64,000 bases of DNA from Qipengyuania intermedia. Its GTDB lineage: Bacteria > Pseudomonadota > Alphaproteobacteria > Sphingomonadales > Sphingomonadaceae. Made by a program: the position numbers and the translations under genes. Below the pieces are notes generated by a model. That model did not search any database and was not told the origin of the DNA. It worked only from the letters and a program-made list of their open reading frames with translations. Of this stretch, positions 21,539-30,408 are shown in pieces (within the stretch, counting starts at the first letter, position 1; each line of letters begins with the position of its first letter). The stretch lies in contig NZ_JAIGNS010000003.1 in assembly GCF_019711615.1 (NCBI RefSeq), positions 186,001-250,000 on the forward strand, given 5' to 3'.

Positions 21539-23203
21539 TCAGGCCTTTTCGAGGAGGCGGTCGGCCTGAGCGCGCGCTTCCGGCGTGACTTCCGCGCCCG
21601 AGAGCATGCGAGCGATCTCTTCCTGCCGCCCCGCTTCGTCGAGCCTGGTTACGCTGGTCTTGGTGACCGTGCCCTCGGAGCTCTTGGCGATCATGTAATG
21701 CATGCCGCCCCGCGCCGCGACTTGCGGGGAATGGGTGACGGCGAGAAGTTGTCCGTCGCTTGCCAAGCGGGCGAGACGTTCGCCGATCGCGCTTGCCACC
21801 GCCCCGCCCACGCCGCGGTCGATCTCGTCGAAAATCACGGTCGCCGCCCCGCCCTGCTCGGCCAGCGCGACCTTGAGCGAAAGGATGAAGCGGGAGAGTT
21901 CACCGCCACTGGCGATCTTGTTGAGCGGTGCGAAATCGGCGCCGGGATTGGTGGCGATTAGGAATTCGACGCTGTCCATCCCGTGTGGGCCCCAGCGCTC
22001 TTCAGGAAGCGCAGCGACAGCCGTCTTGAAGCGCGCAGCATCCAGCTTGAGCGGGGCGAGTTCGCGTGCGACCGCCTCGTCGAGGCGCATGGCCGCTGCC
22101 ACGCGATTTGCATGCAGCGCCTCCGCCTCTGCCGTGTAGCGCGCGCCAGCGGTCTTGGCCGCCTGCTCCAGCGCGTCCAGTTCCGCCTCACCGCCCTCGA
22201 TCGAGTCGAGCTGGCTGCGCATCTCGCGCATCTTTTCCGGCAGTTCGTCCACTTCGCAGCGATGCTTGCGGGCAATTGCCCGCAGGTCGAACAGGCGGGT
22301 TTCGGCAGCATCGAGCGCTTGCGGATCGTGTTCGAGCGCTTCGGCCGCCGCCTGCAATTTGTCCTCCGCCTCGCCCGCTTCGATCACAGCGCGGTCGAGG
22401 GCGGCGAGCGCTTCGGCGAGCAGCGGGTGCTCGGGCGCAATCCGGTCGAGACGGCGTGCCGCAACCCGCAGCGATGCGAGCGGCGAATCCGAGCCTTCCC
22501 ATAGGTGCCGCAGTTCCTCGAGGTCGCCCGACAGCTTCTCGCCCTTCTGCATCGCGGCACGTGTTTCGGCGAGGCGCGCTTCTTCCCCTGCCTGCGGTTC
22601 GAGCGCGGTCAGCTCGGACAGATGGGCCAGCAGCAGGTCCTGGTCGAGTTTCGCCTGTTCGAGATTTTCCCGGGCCCGAGCGAGCTTGTCTTCGGCATCG
22701 CGCCACGTCGCCCAGGCCTGCTCCACCTTGGCGGTATCGCCGCCGCCGAAGCGATCCAGCAGCGCACGGTGACCGCGCGGGTTCACCAGGCCGCGGTCGT
22801 CGTGCTGGCCGTGCAGCTCGACGAGGTGGCCGGCCATTTCGCGCAGCAGGCCGACGCTGACGGGCTGGTCGTTGACGAAGGCCTTGCTCTTGCCGTCGGC
22901 CTTCAGCTGGCGGCGGATGATGAGCGGTTCGCCCTCCTCGATCTCGATATCGGCATCGTCGAGCAATTCGGCGAGCGGATCGGGCAGAGCGGCGAATTCG
23001 AAGCTGGCGCTGACGCTCGCCTTGTCCTCGCCCCCGCGTACCAGCCCGCTGTCGGCGCGGTTGCCGAGCACGAGGCCGAGCGAATCCAAGAGGATCGACT
23101 TGCCTGCCCCGGTCTCGCCCGTAAGCACGCCCAGACCGCGCCCGAAATCGAGGTCGAGCGCTTCGATCAGTACGATATTGCGGATGGCCAGCCGGGTGAG
23201 CAT
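21539..23203 (-). CDS. recN: DNA repair protein RecN
   Basis: A 554-residue SMC-like ATPase of double-strand break repair. The N-terminus MLTRLAIRNIVLIEALDLDF and the Walker A GETGAGKS are typical. Two long Ala/Glu/Arg-rich coiled-coil arms span about 150-380. The C-terminal head has the signature KIASGGELSRFILSLK and the Walker B VIFDEIDRGVGG. AGGAGGT precedes the ATG by 6 bases. The lipoprotein pair follows 39 bases downstream on the same strand. Confidence 0.97.
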   Translation of the reverse strand: MLTRLAIRNIVLIEALDLDFGRGLGVLTGETGAGKSILLDSLGLVLGNRADSGLVRGGEDKASVSASFEFAALPDPLAELLDDADIEIEEGEPLIIRRQLKADGKSKAFVNDQPVSVGLLREMAGHLVELHGQHDDRGLVNPRGHRALLDRFGGGDTAKVEQAWATWRDAEDKLARARENLEQAKLDQDLLLAHLSELTALEPQAGEEARLAETRAAMQKGEKLSGDLEELRHLWEGSDSPLASLRVAARRLDRIAPEHPLLAEALAALDRAVIEAGEAEDKLQAAAEALEHDPQALDAAETRLFDLRAIARKHRCEVDELPEKMREMRSQLDSIEGGEAELDALEQAAKTAGARYTAEAEALHANRVAAAMRLDEAVARELAPLKLDAARFKTAVAALPEERWGPHGMDSVEFLIATNPGADFAPLNKIASGGELSRFILSLKVALAEQGGAATVIFDEIDRGVGGAVASAIGERLARLASDGQLLAVTHSPQVAARGGMHYMIAKSSEGTVTKTSVTRLDEAGRQEEIARMLSGAEVTPEARAQADRLLEKA

Positions 23204-23236
23204 CGGAAGACCTCCTAGCCCACCGGAAGGCTCGCG

Positions 23237-24439
23237 TCATCCACCCTTTGTTCCGTTAGCAACAGCTTCGGCTTGCAGCGGCGAGGCGCGCTTGAGCAGG
23301 AGGTAGCCGGCCAGCGCCGCAATGGTCGAGCCGGACAGGACGCCGATCTTCACCGCGTCGATCTGTTCTGGCGAAGCGAAGGCGAGATTGCCGATGAAAA
23401 GGCTCATCGTGAAACCGATCGCGGCAAGCAGGCTCATGGCATGGACCTGCGCCCAGTTCACATCTTCCGGCAGCTTCGCCAGCCCAATCTTCACTGCTGC
23501 AAACGCAAAACCGAAGATGCCGATCTGCTTGCCGACCAGGAGGCCGAGAGCAATGCCGAGCGGCAGCGGCTCCAGCAGTGCGGAGGGCGAAAGGCCGAAC
23601 AGGGTAACCCCCGCATTGGCAAAGCCGAAGATCGGGATGACCAGGAACGCGACCCAGGGGTGCAGCGCATGCTCCATGGTCTCGAGCGGGCCGTGATCGC
23701 TCTTGGCGTCGAGCGGGACGGTCATCGCCGCAGCGACACCGGCGAGCGTGGCATGGACACCGGACTTGAGCACGAAGGCCCACATCAGGATCGCCAGCAG
23801 GATATAGGGAATGGTCGATTGCACCTTCGCCCGGCCGATCGCCAGCATCACCACGAAGACGATCGCGGCAAGGCCGAGCATGCCGGTGTCGAGCTCACCC
23901 GAATAGAACAGCGCGATGATCGCGATCGCGCCGATGTCGTCGATCACCGCGATCGCCAGCAGCAACGCCTTGAGCGCTACGGGCACGCGCGAGCCGAGCA
24001 GCGACAGGATGCCGAGCGCAAAGGCGATATCGGTCGCGGCGGGAATGGCCCAGCCATTGATGCTTTCGGGCGAATTCGCGTTGAGCGCCAGGAAGATGAC
24101 AGCCGGGATCGCCATCCCGCCGATCGCGGCGATCAGCGGCAGCGATGCCTTGTCCCAGCTGGACAGCTGTCCTTCGAGAATTTCACGCTTCACCTCGAGG
24201 CCGACGAGGAAGAAGAACACCGCCATCAACCCATCGTTGATCCACAACAGCAAGGGCTTGTCGATCACGAAGCTGCCGATGCCGAAGACGACCGGTGTCG
24301 CTAGCCCGTCCTGATAGGCGGAAAGCAATGGGGAATTGGCCACGGCCAGCGCCAGGAGCGCGGCAAAGATCAGAACGATACCGCCCGCAGATTCCTTCTG
24401 CAGAAAATCGCGCAACATCGGGGCTATCGTCTTGACCAT
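23237..24439 (-). CDS. nhaA: Na+/H+ antiporter NhaA
   Basis: A 400-residue, about 12-helix inner membrane antiporter that exports sodium in exchange for protons. The ion-binding pair lies in AIAVIDDIGAIAIIALFYS (Asp-Asp). The N-terminal ESAGGIVLIFAALLALAVAN, the WINDGLMAVFFFLVGLEVKRE segment (cut here as DGLMAVFFFLVGLEVKRE) and GFTMSLFIGNLAF are all diagnostic. GGAG lies 8 bases before the ATG. Length and helix number match the family. Confidence 0.97.
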   Translation of the reverse strand: MVKTIAPMLRDFLQKESAGGIVLIFAALLALAVANSPLLSAYQDGLATPVVFGIGSFVIDKPLLLWINDGLMAVFFFLVGLEVKREILEGQLSSWDKASLPLIAAIGGMAIPAVIFLALNANSPESINGWAIPAATDIAFALGILSLLGSRVPVALKALLLAIAVIDDIGAIAIIALFYSGELDTGMLGLAAIVFVVMLAIGRAKVQSTIPYILLAILMWAFVLKSGVHATLAGVAAAMTVPLDAKSDHGPLETMEHALHPWVAFLVIPIFGFANAGVTLFGLSPSALLEPLPLGIALGLLVGKQIGIFGFAFAAVKIGLAKLPEDVNWAQVHAMSLLAAIGFTMSLFIGNLAFASPEQIDAVKIGVLSGSTIAALAGYLLLKRASPLQAEAVANGTKGG

Positions 24440-24525
24440 CGGCTACTCCGGAAAGTTCAACATGGGTGGGCAGCCGCCGCCTGCGCATGGGGATAGGTGC
24501 GCGGCGACGGCCCCCTTAACTGCCG

Positions 24526-24699
24526 TCAGGCAGGCCTGGCACGCTTGGCCATGCGATGGAGCGCGTCTTTCGCGCGCAATTTCATTTTCTTGAGACGCGA
24601 AATTTCAAGCCAGTCGGGTGTCCGCTTGCGCAGTTCGAGGCGCAGGCGTTCGTCGATCCGCTGGTGTATCTGCGTTAATTTGTAAGTGCGGGCCGTCAT
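24526..24699 (-). CDS. YdcH-like small protein (DUF465)
   Basis: A 57-residue, strongly basic helical protein. The layout ERLRLELRKRTPDWLEISRL followed by KKMKLRAKDAL matches DUF465/YdcH small proteins of alphaproteobacteria, in which Pro-Asp and L-K-K-x-K-L are the conserved points. Their role is unknown; they are thought to be short helical-hairpin proteins. A near-perfect ribosome site (AAGGAGA) lies 7 bases before ATG 24699, and together with the conserved pattern this shows a real gene despite its size. It follows an untranslated stretch of about 240 bases. Confidence 0.8.
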   Translation of the reverse strand: MTARTYKLTQIHQRIDERLRLELRKRTPDWLEISRLKKMKLRAKDALHRMAKRARPA

Positions 24700-24941
24700 C
24701 GTGGTCTCCTTGATCGAAGCTTATGTCGATCGGACACCCGATGGCGCTGGGAGGCTGGGAGGGGGGAGGGGAAAGGCCTGCCAGCGCGCATCGGTTGTCC
24801 GATGCGGTCCGACATCACGTGCACTTTCTCGCGCACGCCAGAGGGGCCCGGTCCGCATTGAATAAATGCGAACGGATCGATCCGGTTTCAAGGATTTTCG
24901 CGAATTTTTGCGTCGGCCTGCCAACCGCCCGATTCTACATA
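24700..24941. other. intergenic stretch without a recognisable gene
   Basis: About 240 bases upstream of the YdcH-like gene. It holds a purine-rich run near 24750-24770 and, on the minus strand, a possible -35 TTGAAA (about 24888-24893) followed 17-18 bases later by A/T-rich bases. No open frame here has family character or a good ribosome site. Confidence 0.4.
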
Positions 24942-24942
24942 C

Positions 24943-24977
24943 AAAAAAGGCGCCACATCATCGCGGCGCCCCTTTTG
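24943..24977 (-). terminator. rho-independent terminator after bamD
   Basis: On the minus strand CAAAAGGGGCGCC pairs with GGCGCCTTTTTTG around a 10-base loop, with a T run at the end. It begins about 18 bases past the bamD stop. Confidence 0.8.
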
Positions 24978-24995
24978 TAGACGTAGTGCCCTGCC

Positions 24996-25799
24996 CTAGC
25001 TGGCAGTGACGCCCGCGGCGTGATCCTGCACCAGCTCGTAAGCCTTCTCGTACCACTCGTTACCCGGATAGTTCGCGCCCAGGACGGCGGCGTATTTCAC
25101 GGCTTCGCTGGGAATGCCCAGCGCGAGGCTGGATTCGGTCAGGCGATACAGCGCTTCGGGCGCATGGCTCGTGGTCTCGTAATTCTCGACCACGTTCTGG
25201 AAACGGATTTGCGCGGCGATCCACTTGCCCGAACGCTGATAATAGCGGCCGATTTCCATTTCCTTGCCGGCAAGGTGATCGCGCACGAGGTCGACCTTGA
25301 GGCGCGCATCGGCCGCATATTCGGTCTGCGGGAAACGGCGGTCCACTTCGCGCAGCGCGGTCAGGGCCTGCTCGGTCACCTTCTGGTCGCGCTGGATATC
25401 GCTGATCTGCTCGTAATAGCTCAGGCCGATCAGGTAATACGCGTAAGGCGCATCCTTGTTACCCGGATGGATCGACAGGAAACGCTGCGATGTCGTGATC
25501 GCCTTGTTGTAGTCCTGCGCGACGTAATAGCTGAATGCACTCATCAGCTGTGCCCGGCGGGCCCAGGGCGAATAGGGGTGCTGACGTTCCACTTCGTCGA
25601 AGAGCGCAGCGGCCAGCTTGGGCTGGTTGCGATCGAGCCGTTCCTTGGCTTCTGCGTAGAGCGTTTCCACGTCGCGCGCGATGTAGGCGGTGTCTTCCGC
25701 CCCGCCCCCGCCGCGGCTTGCACAGCCGGCAGTAACAAGGGTGGCACCGACGAGGGCACCGAGGGCGAGCTTGCGAGCGAAACGCGAATGGGTCGTCAT
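24996..25799 (-). CDS. bamD: outer membrane protein assembly lipoprotein BamD
   Basis: A 267-residue outer membrane lipoprotein, the essential TPR-containing partner of BamA in beta-barrel insertion. The lipobox TAGC gives Cys26. TPR-like repeats follow: YAEAKERLDRNQPKLAAALF, then QHPYSPWARRAQLM and SYYVAQDYNKAI, and SIHPGNKDAPYAYYLIGLSY. RRFPQTEYAADA and RYYQRSGKWIAAQIRF are conserved BamD points. The C-terminus is short, as in alphaproteobacterial members. No strong ribosome site is seen before ATG 25799. Confidence 0.95.
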   Translation of the reverse strand: MTTHSRFARKLALGALVGATLVTAGCASRGGGGAEDTAYIARDVETLYAEAKERLDRNQPKLAAALFDEVERQHPYSPWARRAQLMSAFSYYVAQDYNKAITTSQRFLSIHPGNKDAPYAYYLIGLSYYEQISDIQRDQKVTEQALTALREVDRRFPQTEYAADARLKVDLVRDHLAGKEMEIGRYYQRSGKWIAAQIRFQNVVENYETTSHAPEALYRLTESSLALGIPSEAVKYAAVLGANYPGNEWYEKAYELVQDHAAGVTAS

Positions 25800-25874
25800 G
25801 GTGGCGAGCCTATAGCCAGACCCCCGCTGAACGCCAAGTGAAGTTCGCGCCTAACCCACGGGATAAATGAAATC

Positions 25875-27023
25875 TCAGCCGTCGCTCAGGGCTGCCGGTG
25901 CATCCCACAACAGGTGGCGGGTATCGAGTGCGACCAGATTGTTGCTGCGGATAATCTCGCCCTTCGTGCGATAGCCGAGCAATTGTTCGGCATCGGTATC
26001 GGGGTTGTTGATCATTACGCGCAGCTCTTCCGAAGTGAAGTCGGAAAGGCCGCGTGCACGTTCGATGCCCTTGCTGTCGTAGATGTGCAGCACGTCGCCG
26101 CGCGTGAAATCCCCGTCGGCGGAAATGACGTCCGAACGTCGGATCGGCCGGTCGCTTTTCGCAATGGCGGAAGCGACGGCTTCGCTGACCACGATGCTGC
26201 CGGCCATTTGCAGGCGGTTCGCGATCCAGCTGTCCCAGCCCGAAAGCGGTTCTGGATTGGGAATGACCTTGGTGGCGCGGCCCGTGCCGTCGAGTACGCG
26301 GGACAGCGGACGATCGACCTCGCCCTGGGCGATCCAGGTGGTGACACCGGCTTCCTGCGCCATGTTGGCGGCCTGGAGCTTGGTGGCCATGCCGCCGGTT
26401 CCCAGCGTGCTCTTGCCCTTGGTTGCGTCCATGTACTCGTTCACATCGTGCACTTCCGCCACGAACTGGGCGTCCGGATCGTCTGGATTGCGATCGTAGA
26501 GACCGTCGACGCCGGTCAGGATGATGAAGTCGGTCGCGCCGACCATCTGGGCCACCTTGGCCGCAAGGCGATCGTTGTCTCCGACGCGGATTTCCTCGGT
26601 CGTGATCGTGTCGTTCTCGTTGACGATCGGCATGATCCCGGATTCCAGCAGGCGGTGGACCGTGTTGCGCGTGTTGAGGAAGCGTCGGTGATCTTCGAAA
26701 TCGCCGAGCGTCAGGAGGACCTGCGCGATCTCGAAACCGAATTCGTGACCGACCTGTTTGTACGCATTCAATAGCAACGGCATGCCGCAAGCAGCAGCCG
26801 CCTGTTTATCGGAAACGCCAGCGCTCTCGGGCGTTTCACCAATGATGCGCAAGCCCAGGGCGACGGAGCCGGAGGAACATACGATCACGTTCCAGCCTTC
26901 GGACCGCAGATGGGTAATATCCTCCATCATCCGCTGGAGGAAACCATAGCGGGGGGTCAGAAGTTCTTGGTTTGCGAGCAGCGCGGAGCCGATCTTTACA
27001 ACGATGGTTTTGGGTTTGGTCAT
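25875..27023 (-). CDS. proB: glutamate 5-kinase
   Basis: A 382-residue kinase for the first step of proline synthesis from glutamate. The kinase domain starts TIVVKIGSALL and continues with VIVCSSGSVALG, NENDTITTEEIRVGDNDRLA and GTGGMATKLQAA. The C-terminal 75-80 residues form a PUA domain (SADGDFTRGDVLHIYDSKG). ATG at 27023 gives the standard N-terminus; the further upstream frame is A+T-rich and has no family match. A good sigma70-type promoter lies upstream (27062-27090), giving a leader of about 30 bases without an obvious Shine-Dalgarno. The gene is divergent from proC-proA, so all three genes from glutamate to proline are together. Confidence 0.96.
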   Translation of the reverse strand: MTKPKTIVVKIGSALLANQELLTPRYGFLQRMMEDITHLRSEGWNVIVCSSGSVALGLRIIGETPESAGVSDKQAAAACGMPLLLNAYKQVGHEFGFEIAQVLLTLGDFEDHRRFLNTRNTVHRLLESGIMPIVNENDTITTEEIRVGDNDRLAAKVAQMVGATDFIILTGVDGLYDRNPDDPDAQFVAEVHDVNEYMDATKGKSTLGTGGMATKLQAANMAQEAGVTTWIAQGEVDRPLSRVLDGTGRATKVIPNPEPLSGWDSWIANRLQMAGSIVVSEAVASAIAKSDRPIRRSDVISADGDFTRGDVLHIYDSKGIERARGLSDFTSEELRVMINNPDTDAEQLLGYRTKGEIIRSNNLVALDTRHLLWDAPAALSDG

Positions 27024-27061
27024 AATCAAAAAGTTATTCAGCCTTGAAATTTTCGGAAACC

Positions 27062-27090
27062 TATATAGATAGTAATGGTGCAGTGCACAA
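27062..27090 (-). promoter_or_regulatory. proB promoter (sigma70-like)
   Basis: On the minus strand the -35 TTGTGC (27085-27090) and the -10 TATATA (27062-27067) are separated by exactly 17 bases, in an A+T-rich island between proB and proC. The predicted start of transcription is near 27055. Confidence 0.6.
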
Positions 27091-27233
27091 TAGGAATTTG
27101 AAATTTTCCGGGATGACAAGTCCTGATCCGAACACGGGTTTTGTATTTTGTTTCACCGGAAAACTATTCGTAATCCTTTGAAGAATTTAATACTTGACGA
27201 GGCGCGATATCAGCGCGGAAACGGTAAGCGAAC

Positions 27234-28019
27234 ATTACAAATACAGTCCTGATAGTCGGATGCGGAAAGATGGGATCCGCTTTATTGGAACAATGGTCCA
27301 AGGGCCCGGAGACCATCACGGTCGTTGATCCCGGACAAGAGAGCGTGCCGGGCGGCGCCAGGCTGGTTTCCGATCGGTCTGCATTGGACAATGAACGCTT
27401 CGATTGCATTATCGTTGCCGTCAAACCGCAGATGATCGACGACATCATGCCGGACTATGTCGAACACCTCGCACCGGACGGTTACGTGATCTCGATTGCG
27501 GCCGGCTATTCTTCCGCGCGGCTTTCCTCGACGATGGGCGATGCGCCCGTCATTCGCGTTATGCCCAACCTGCCCGCCGCCATCGGTCGCGGGGTGAGCG
27601 GCATTTTCGCCTCATCCGGGACCAGCGAAGCACATCTCGCTCATGCGCAGGAATTCATGGCCCGCGCAGGGACGACGGTTACCGTGGACACCGAGGAACA
27701 GCTCGACCGAGTTACTGCTGTAGCGGGCTCGGGACCGGGATACGTGTTCGAAATCGCCCGCGCCTATGTCGAAGTGGCGATGGAGCACGGTTTTACCGAA
27801 GAACAGGCCCGCGACATGGTGCTCGGCACCATGGGCGGCGCGATCGACATGGCCGCAGAACCGGGCGCGCTGTCACTCGAAGAGCTTCGCAACAGCGTGA
27901 CCAGCAAGGGCGGGACCACGGCCGCCGGCCTCGATGCGCTCAATGGCGATGGCGGCCTCACCGAACGCCTGCGTGCGACCTTGCAGGCTTGTTACGACCG
28001 GGCGGTCGAGCTGCGCTGA
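27234..28019 (+). CDS. proC: pyrroline-5-carboxylate reductase, apparent ATT start
   Basis: Catalyses the last step of proline synthesis, reducing pyrroline-5-carboxylate with NAD(P)H. The frame reads VLIVGCGKMGSALLEQW (Rossmann GxGxxG), IIVAVKPQ, VIRVMPNLPA, VAGSGPGYVFE and the family end NSVTSKGGTTAAGLDAL. The first in-frame ATG (27270) falls inside the GxGxxG motif and would destroy the nucleotide site. An in-frame TAA lies at 27225. Between them there is no ATG, GTG or TTG, only ATT at 27234 (product of 261 residues, MTNTVLIVGCGK) or CTG at 27249. I place the start at ATT as most consistent with the family N-terminus; a base error or a rare start codon are both possible. proA follows 46 bases on. 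Confidence 0.85.
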   Translation: MTNTVLIVGCGKMGSALLEQWSKGPETITVVDPGQESVPGGARLVSDRSALDNERFDCIIVAVKPQMIDDIMPDYVEHLAPDGYVISIAAGYSSARLSSTMGDAPVIRVMPNLPAAIGRGVSGIFASSGTSEAHLAHAQEFMARAGTTVTVDTEEQLDRVTAVAGSGPGYVFEIARAYVEVAMEHGFTEEQARDMVLGTMGGAIDMAAEPGALSLEELRNSVTSKGGTTAAGLDALNGDGGLTERLRATLQACYDRAVELR

Positions 28020-28065
28020 ACGCGCTGCCTCCCGCCTGCCACAATAATTTGATAGAAGAGACATC

Positions 28066-29331
28066 ATGACCGACCAGACACTCGACCCGCAAATCCATAT
28101 CCACGATCTCGGCCAGCGCGCCCGCAAGGCAGCGCGCGGCCTGGTTACCGCCAGCACCGAGGCGAAGAACACGGCGCTTCGCGAAGCGGCCCAGGCGCTG
28201 CGCGATGCGACGCCGGACCTGCTCGATGCGAACGGCAAGGATGTCGCCAGCGTCGAAGGCAAGAAGCCGGAAAGCTTCATCGACCGTCTGCGCCTGACCG
28301 AAGACCGCATCGAAGGCATGGCCAAGGCTCTGGAAGAAATCGCCGAACTGCCCGACCCCGTTGGCCGCAAGCTCGCGACTTTCGAACGCCCCAACGGCCT
28401 CAGCATCGAGCGCGTTGCCGTGCCGATCGGCGTGATCGGCATGATCTACGAAAGCCGCCCGAACGTGGGCGCTGACGCCTCTGCCCTGTGCCTCAAGAGC
28501 GGCAATGCCATCATCCTTCGCGGCGGCAGCGAAAGCCGTCACTCGACCCGCGTCATCGTGGAAGCTATGCAGAAGGGCCTCGAAGCGGCAGGCCTGCCGA
28601 AGGACGCGGTCCAGACCGTCCAGACGACCGACCGCGCTGCGGTAGCCGCCCTGCTGAAGGCCGATGAATTCGTCGACCTCGTCATCCCGCGCGGTGGCCG
28701 CGGTCTCGTCGAACTGGTCCGCGACCAGGCGAGCGTGCCCACCCTCCTCCACCTCGACGGCAACTGCCACTCCTACGTCCATGCTGCGGCAGACGTCGAC
28801 AAGGCCGTGAAGGTCATCCGCAACGCCAAGCTGCGCCGCACCGGCATCTGCGGGGCGACCGAAAGCATCGTGATCGACCGCGCCATCGCCGACCAGGTCG
28901 TGCCCAAGATCGCCGACGCCATGGCGGCAGACTGCGAACTGCGCGGCGATGCTGAAGCGGTCGCCATCGACGACCGGCTCAAGCCCGCCAGCGAAGAAGA
29001 CTGGAGCACCGAATACCTCGATCCGATCGCCAGCGTGAAGATCGTCGACGGCCTCGAAGAAGGCATCGCCTGGGTCGAGGACCACTCCAGCCACCACACC
29101 GACGCCATCCTGACCGAAGACGTGGACGCTGCCCGCCAGTTCCTCACCTCGGTCGATAGCGCGGTGGTCATGCACAACGCCTCCACCCAGTTCTCCGACG
29201 GCGGGGAATTCGGCATGGGCGCGGAGATCGGCATCGCCACCGGCAAGATGCACGCCCGCGGCCCCGTCGGCCTCGAGCAGCTGTGCAGCTTCAAATACCT
29301 CGTCCACGGCGACGGGCAGACGCGGCCGTAA
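28066..29331 (+). CDS. proA: gamma-glutamyl phosphate reductase
   Basis: A 421-residue NADPH-dependent reductase making glutamate-5-semialdehyde from gamma-glutamyl phosphate, the second proline step. Conserved points are [47 protein letters not shown] and the catalytic Cys262 in [12 protein letters not shown]. The end [20 protein letters not shown] is typical. GAAGAGA lies about 6 bases before the ATG. It is the last gene of the proC-proA pair and is followed by a terminator. Confidence 0.97.
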   Translation: MTDQTLDPQIHIHDLGQRARKAARGLVTASTEAKNTALREAAQALRDATPDLLDANGKDVASVEGKKPESFIDRLRLTEDRIEGMAKALEEIAELPDPVGRKLATFERPNGLSIERVAVPIGVIGMIYESRPNVGADASALCLKSGNAIILRGGSESRHSTRVIVEAMQKGLEAAGLPKDAVQTVQTTDRAAVAALLKADEFVDLVIPRGGRGLVELVRDQASVPTLLHLDGNCHSYVHAAADVDKAVKVIRNAKLRRTGICGATESIVIDRAIADQVVPKIADAMAADCELRGDAEAVAIDDRLKPASEEDWSTEYLDPIASVKIVDGLEEGIAWVEDHSSHHTDAILTEDVDAARQFLTSVDSAVVMHNASTQFSDGGEFGMGAEIGIATGKMHARGPVGLEQLCSFKYLVHGDGQTRP

Positions 29332-29374
29332 GCTGTAGGCCTCAGGGCCCGCACAAACCATTTTCCTACTGCGA

Positions 29375-29404
29375 AGGGTCGGGGCATTCCCCGGCCCTTT
29401 TCGC
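29375..29404 (+). terminator. rho-independent terminator after proA
   Basis: GGGTCGGGG pairs with CCCCGGCCC (one G-T wobble) around a short loop and is followed by TTTTC. It sits 44 bases past the proA stop. Confidence 0.75.
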
Positions 29405-29418
29405 ATGGGAGAGCCGCC

Positions 29419-30237
29419 GTGTCCGACACCAAACCCCATACCCACCTGCCCGACTTCACCCCCGTCCCGCGCCTGAAGGACCGCAGCAACGGGTGGAAAC
29501 CGCATATCCAGCGCGCCTTCATCGAGGCGCTGGCCGATACCGGTAGCGTCGCCTCCGCCTGCCGCGCGGTGAACCGGTCCACCCACGGCGCCTACAGCCT
29601 GCGCCGCCAGCCCGGGGCCGAGGAATTCGCCGCCGCATGGGAGGCCGCGCTCGATTTCGGCATGAAGCGGATCGAGGACGTCGCCATGGACCGCGCGCTC
29701 AACGGGGTGGAGGTGCCCGTCTACTCATACGGCCAGCTCGTCGGCACCCGCATTTCCTATAACGACCGCCTCCTGATGTTCATGCTGAGAAACCGCGCGC
29801 CCGAGCGGTTTGCCGAAGGCCGCGCCAAGGCGATGAACGCGATCGGCACGATGGAGCTGAAGCGCAAGAAGAAGGAATGGCGCAAGGAATGGGAGGCCGA
29901 GCAGGCCCGCGTCTCTCCGGCAGAGGTGCGCGCCAGCATCGAGCGCAAGGTCCAGGACACGCTGGCCCTGATGGAGCGCAACCACAGCCCCCGCGCCTGG
30001 GCCGCATGGCAGGAATACAAGCGCATCAGGGCAGAGGACGCAGCGAACGGCTACCGCGCCCAGGACGACCCGGACCACCCCTACTATGCGAAGCGCCCCT
30101 CCCCCGACGATCCCGCCGCGTCCCAGACCGAGGATCCCATCCCCCTACCCCCGCCCCATTGGCAAAAGCGCCCCCCGGAGCCGCAGCAAGAGGAGACCCC
30201 GCGCAAGTGGACGCTCAAGGATGATGGGTGGGACTAG
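29419..30237 (+). CDS. HTH protein resembling phage terminase small subunits
   Basis: A 272-residue protein. Residues about 28-60 (IQRAFIEALADTGSVASACR, then AVNRSTHGAYSLRR) form a helix-turn-helix of the kind seen in terminase small subunits and similar sphingomonad hypotheticals. A second conserved block follows (YNDRLLMFMLRNRAPERFA), then a highly charged helix (about 135-170) and a Pro-rich, low-complexity end. No terminase large subunit, portal or other phage gene is adjacent, so it may be a stand-alone DNA-binding protein or a phage relic. GTG at 29419 has GGGAGAG 5-6 bases upstream. Its base composition is like the host's. Confidence 0.55.
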   Translation: MSDTKPHTHLPDFTPVPRLKDRSNGWKPHIQRAFIEALADTGSVASACRAVNRSTHGAYSLRRQPGAEEFAAAWEAALDFGMKRIEDVAMDRALNGVEVPVYSYGQLVGTRISYNDRLLMFMLRNRAPERFAEGRAKAMNAIGTMELKRKKKEWRKEWEAEQARVSPAEVRASIERKVQDTLALMERNHSPRAWAAWQEYKRIRAEDAANGYRAQDDPDHPYYAKRPSPDDPAASQTEDPIPLPPPHWQKRPPEPQQEETPRKWTLKDDGWD

Positions 30238-30261
30238 ACAGCACGCGATCGCGAACTGATC

Positions 30262-30340
30262 CGGTCCGCGTCCAGCGGACCGCAAGGCCGACCGGCCGCC
30301 CGAGCTTATGCGAGGAAGCCAAGGGGCGCGGACGCGCCCC
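30262..30340. repeat. two perfect inverted repeats without T-tracts
   Basis: CGGTCCGC (30262-30269) pairs with GCGGACCG (30275-30282). A second dyad, GGGGCGCG (30323-30330), pairs with CGCGCCCC (30333-30340). Neither is followed by a T run on either strand. They lie between the HTH gene and the end of the HNH gene and may act as RNA hairpins that protect or end the converging transcripts, or as REP-like elements. Confidence 0.4.
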
Positions 30341-30408
30341 GCCCGGCGTTTGAGGGCGCAAACAAAGAACCCGAACCTTGGAATGACTTCAAGGAACGGG
30401 CCGTAATG

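Noticed and set aside
24721..24924. A 67-codon frame on the minus strand upstream of the YdcH-like gene
   Set aside because: Low-complexity Pro/Arg-rich product, no ribosome site and no conserved pattern; treated as leader or intergenic DNA.
29419..30237. Calling this region a prophage because of the terminase-like gene
   Set aside because: No large terminase, portal, capsid, tail, integrase or lysis gene is nearby.
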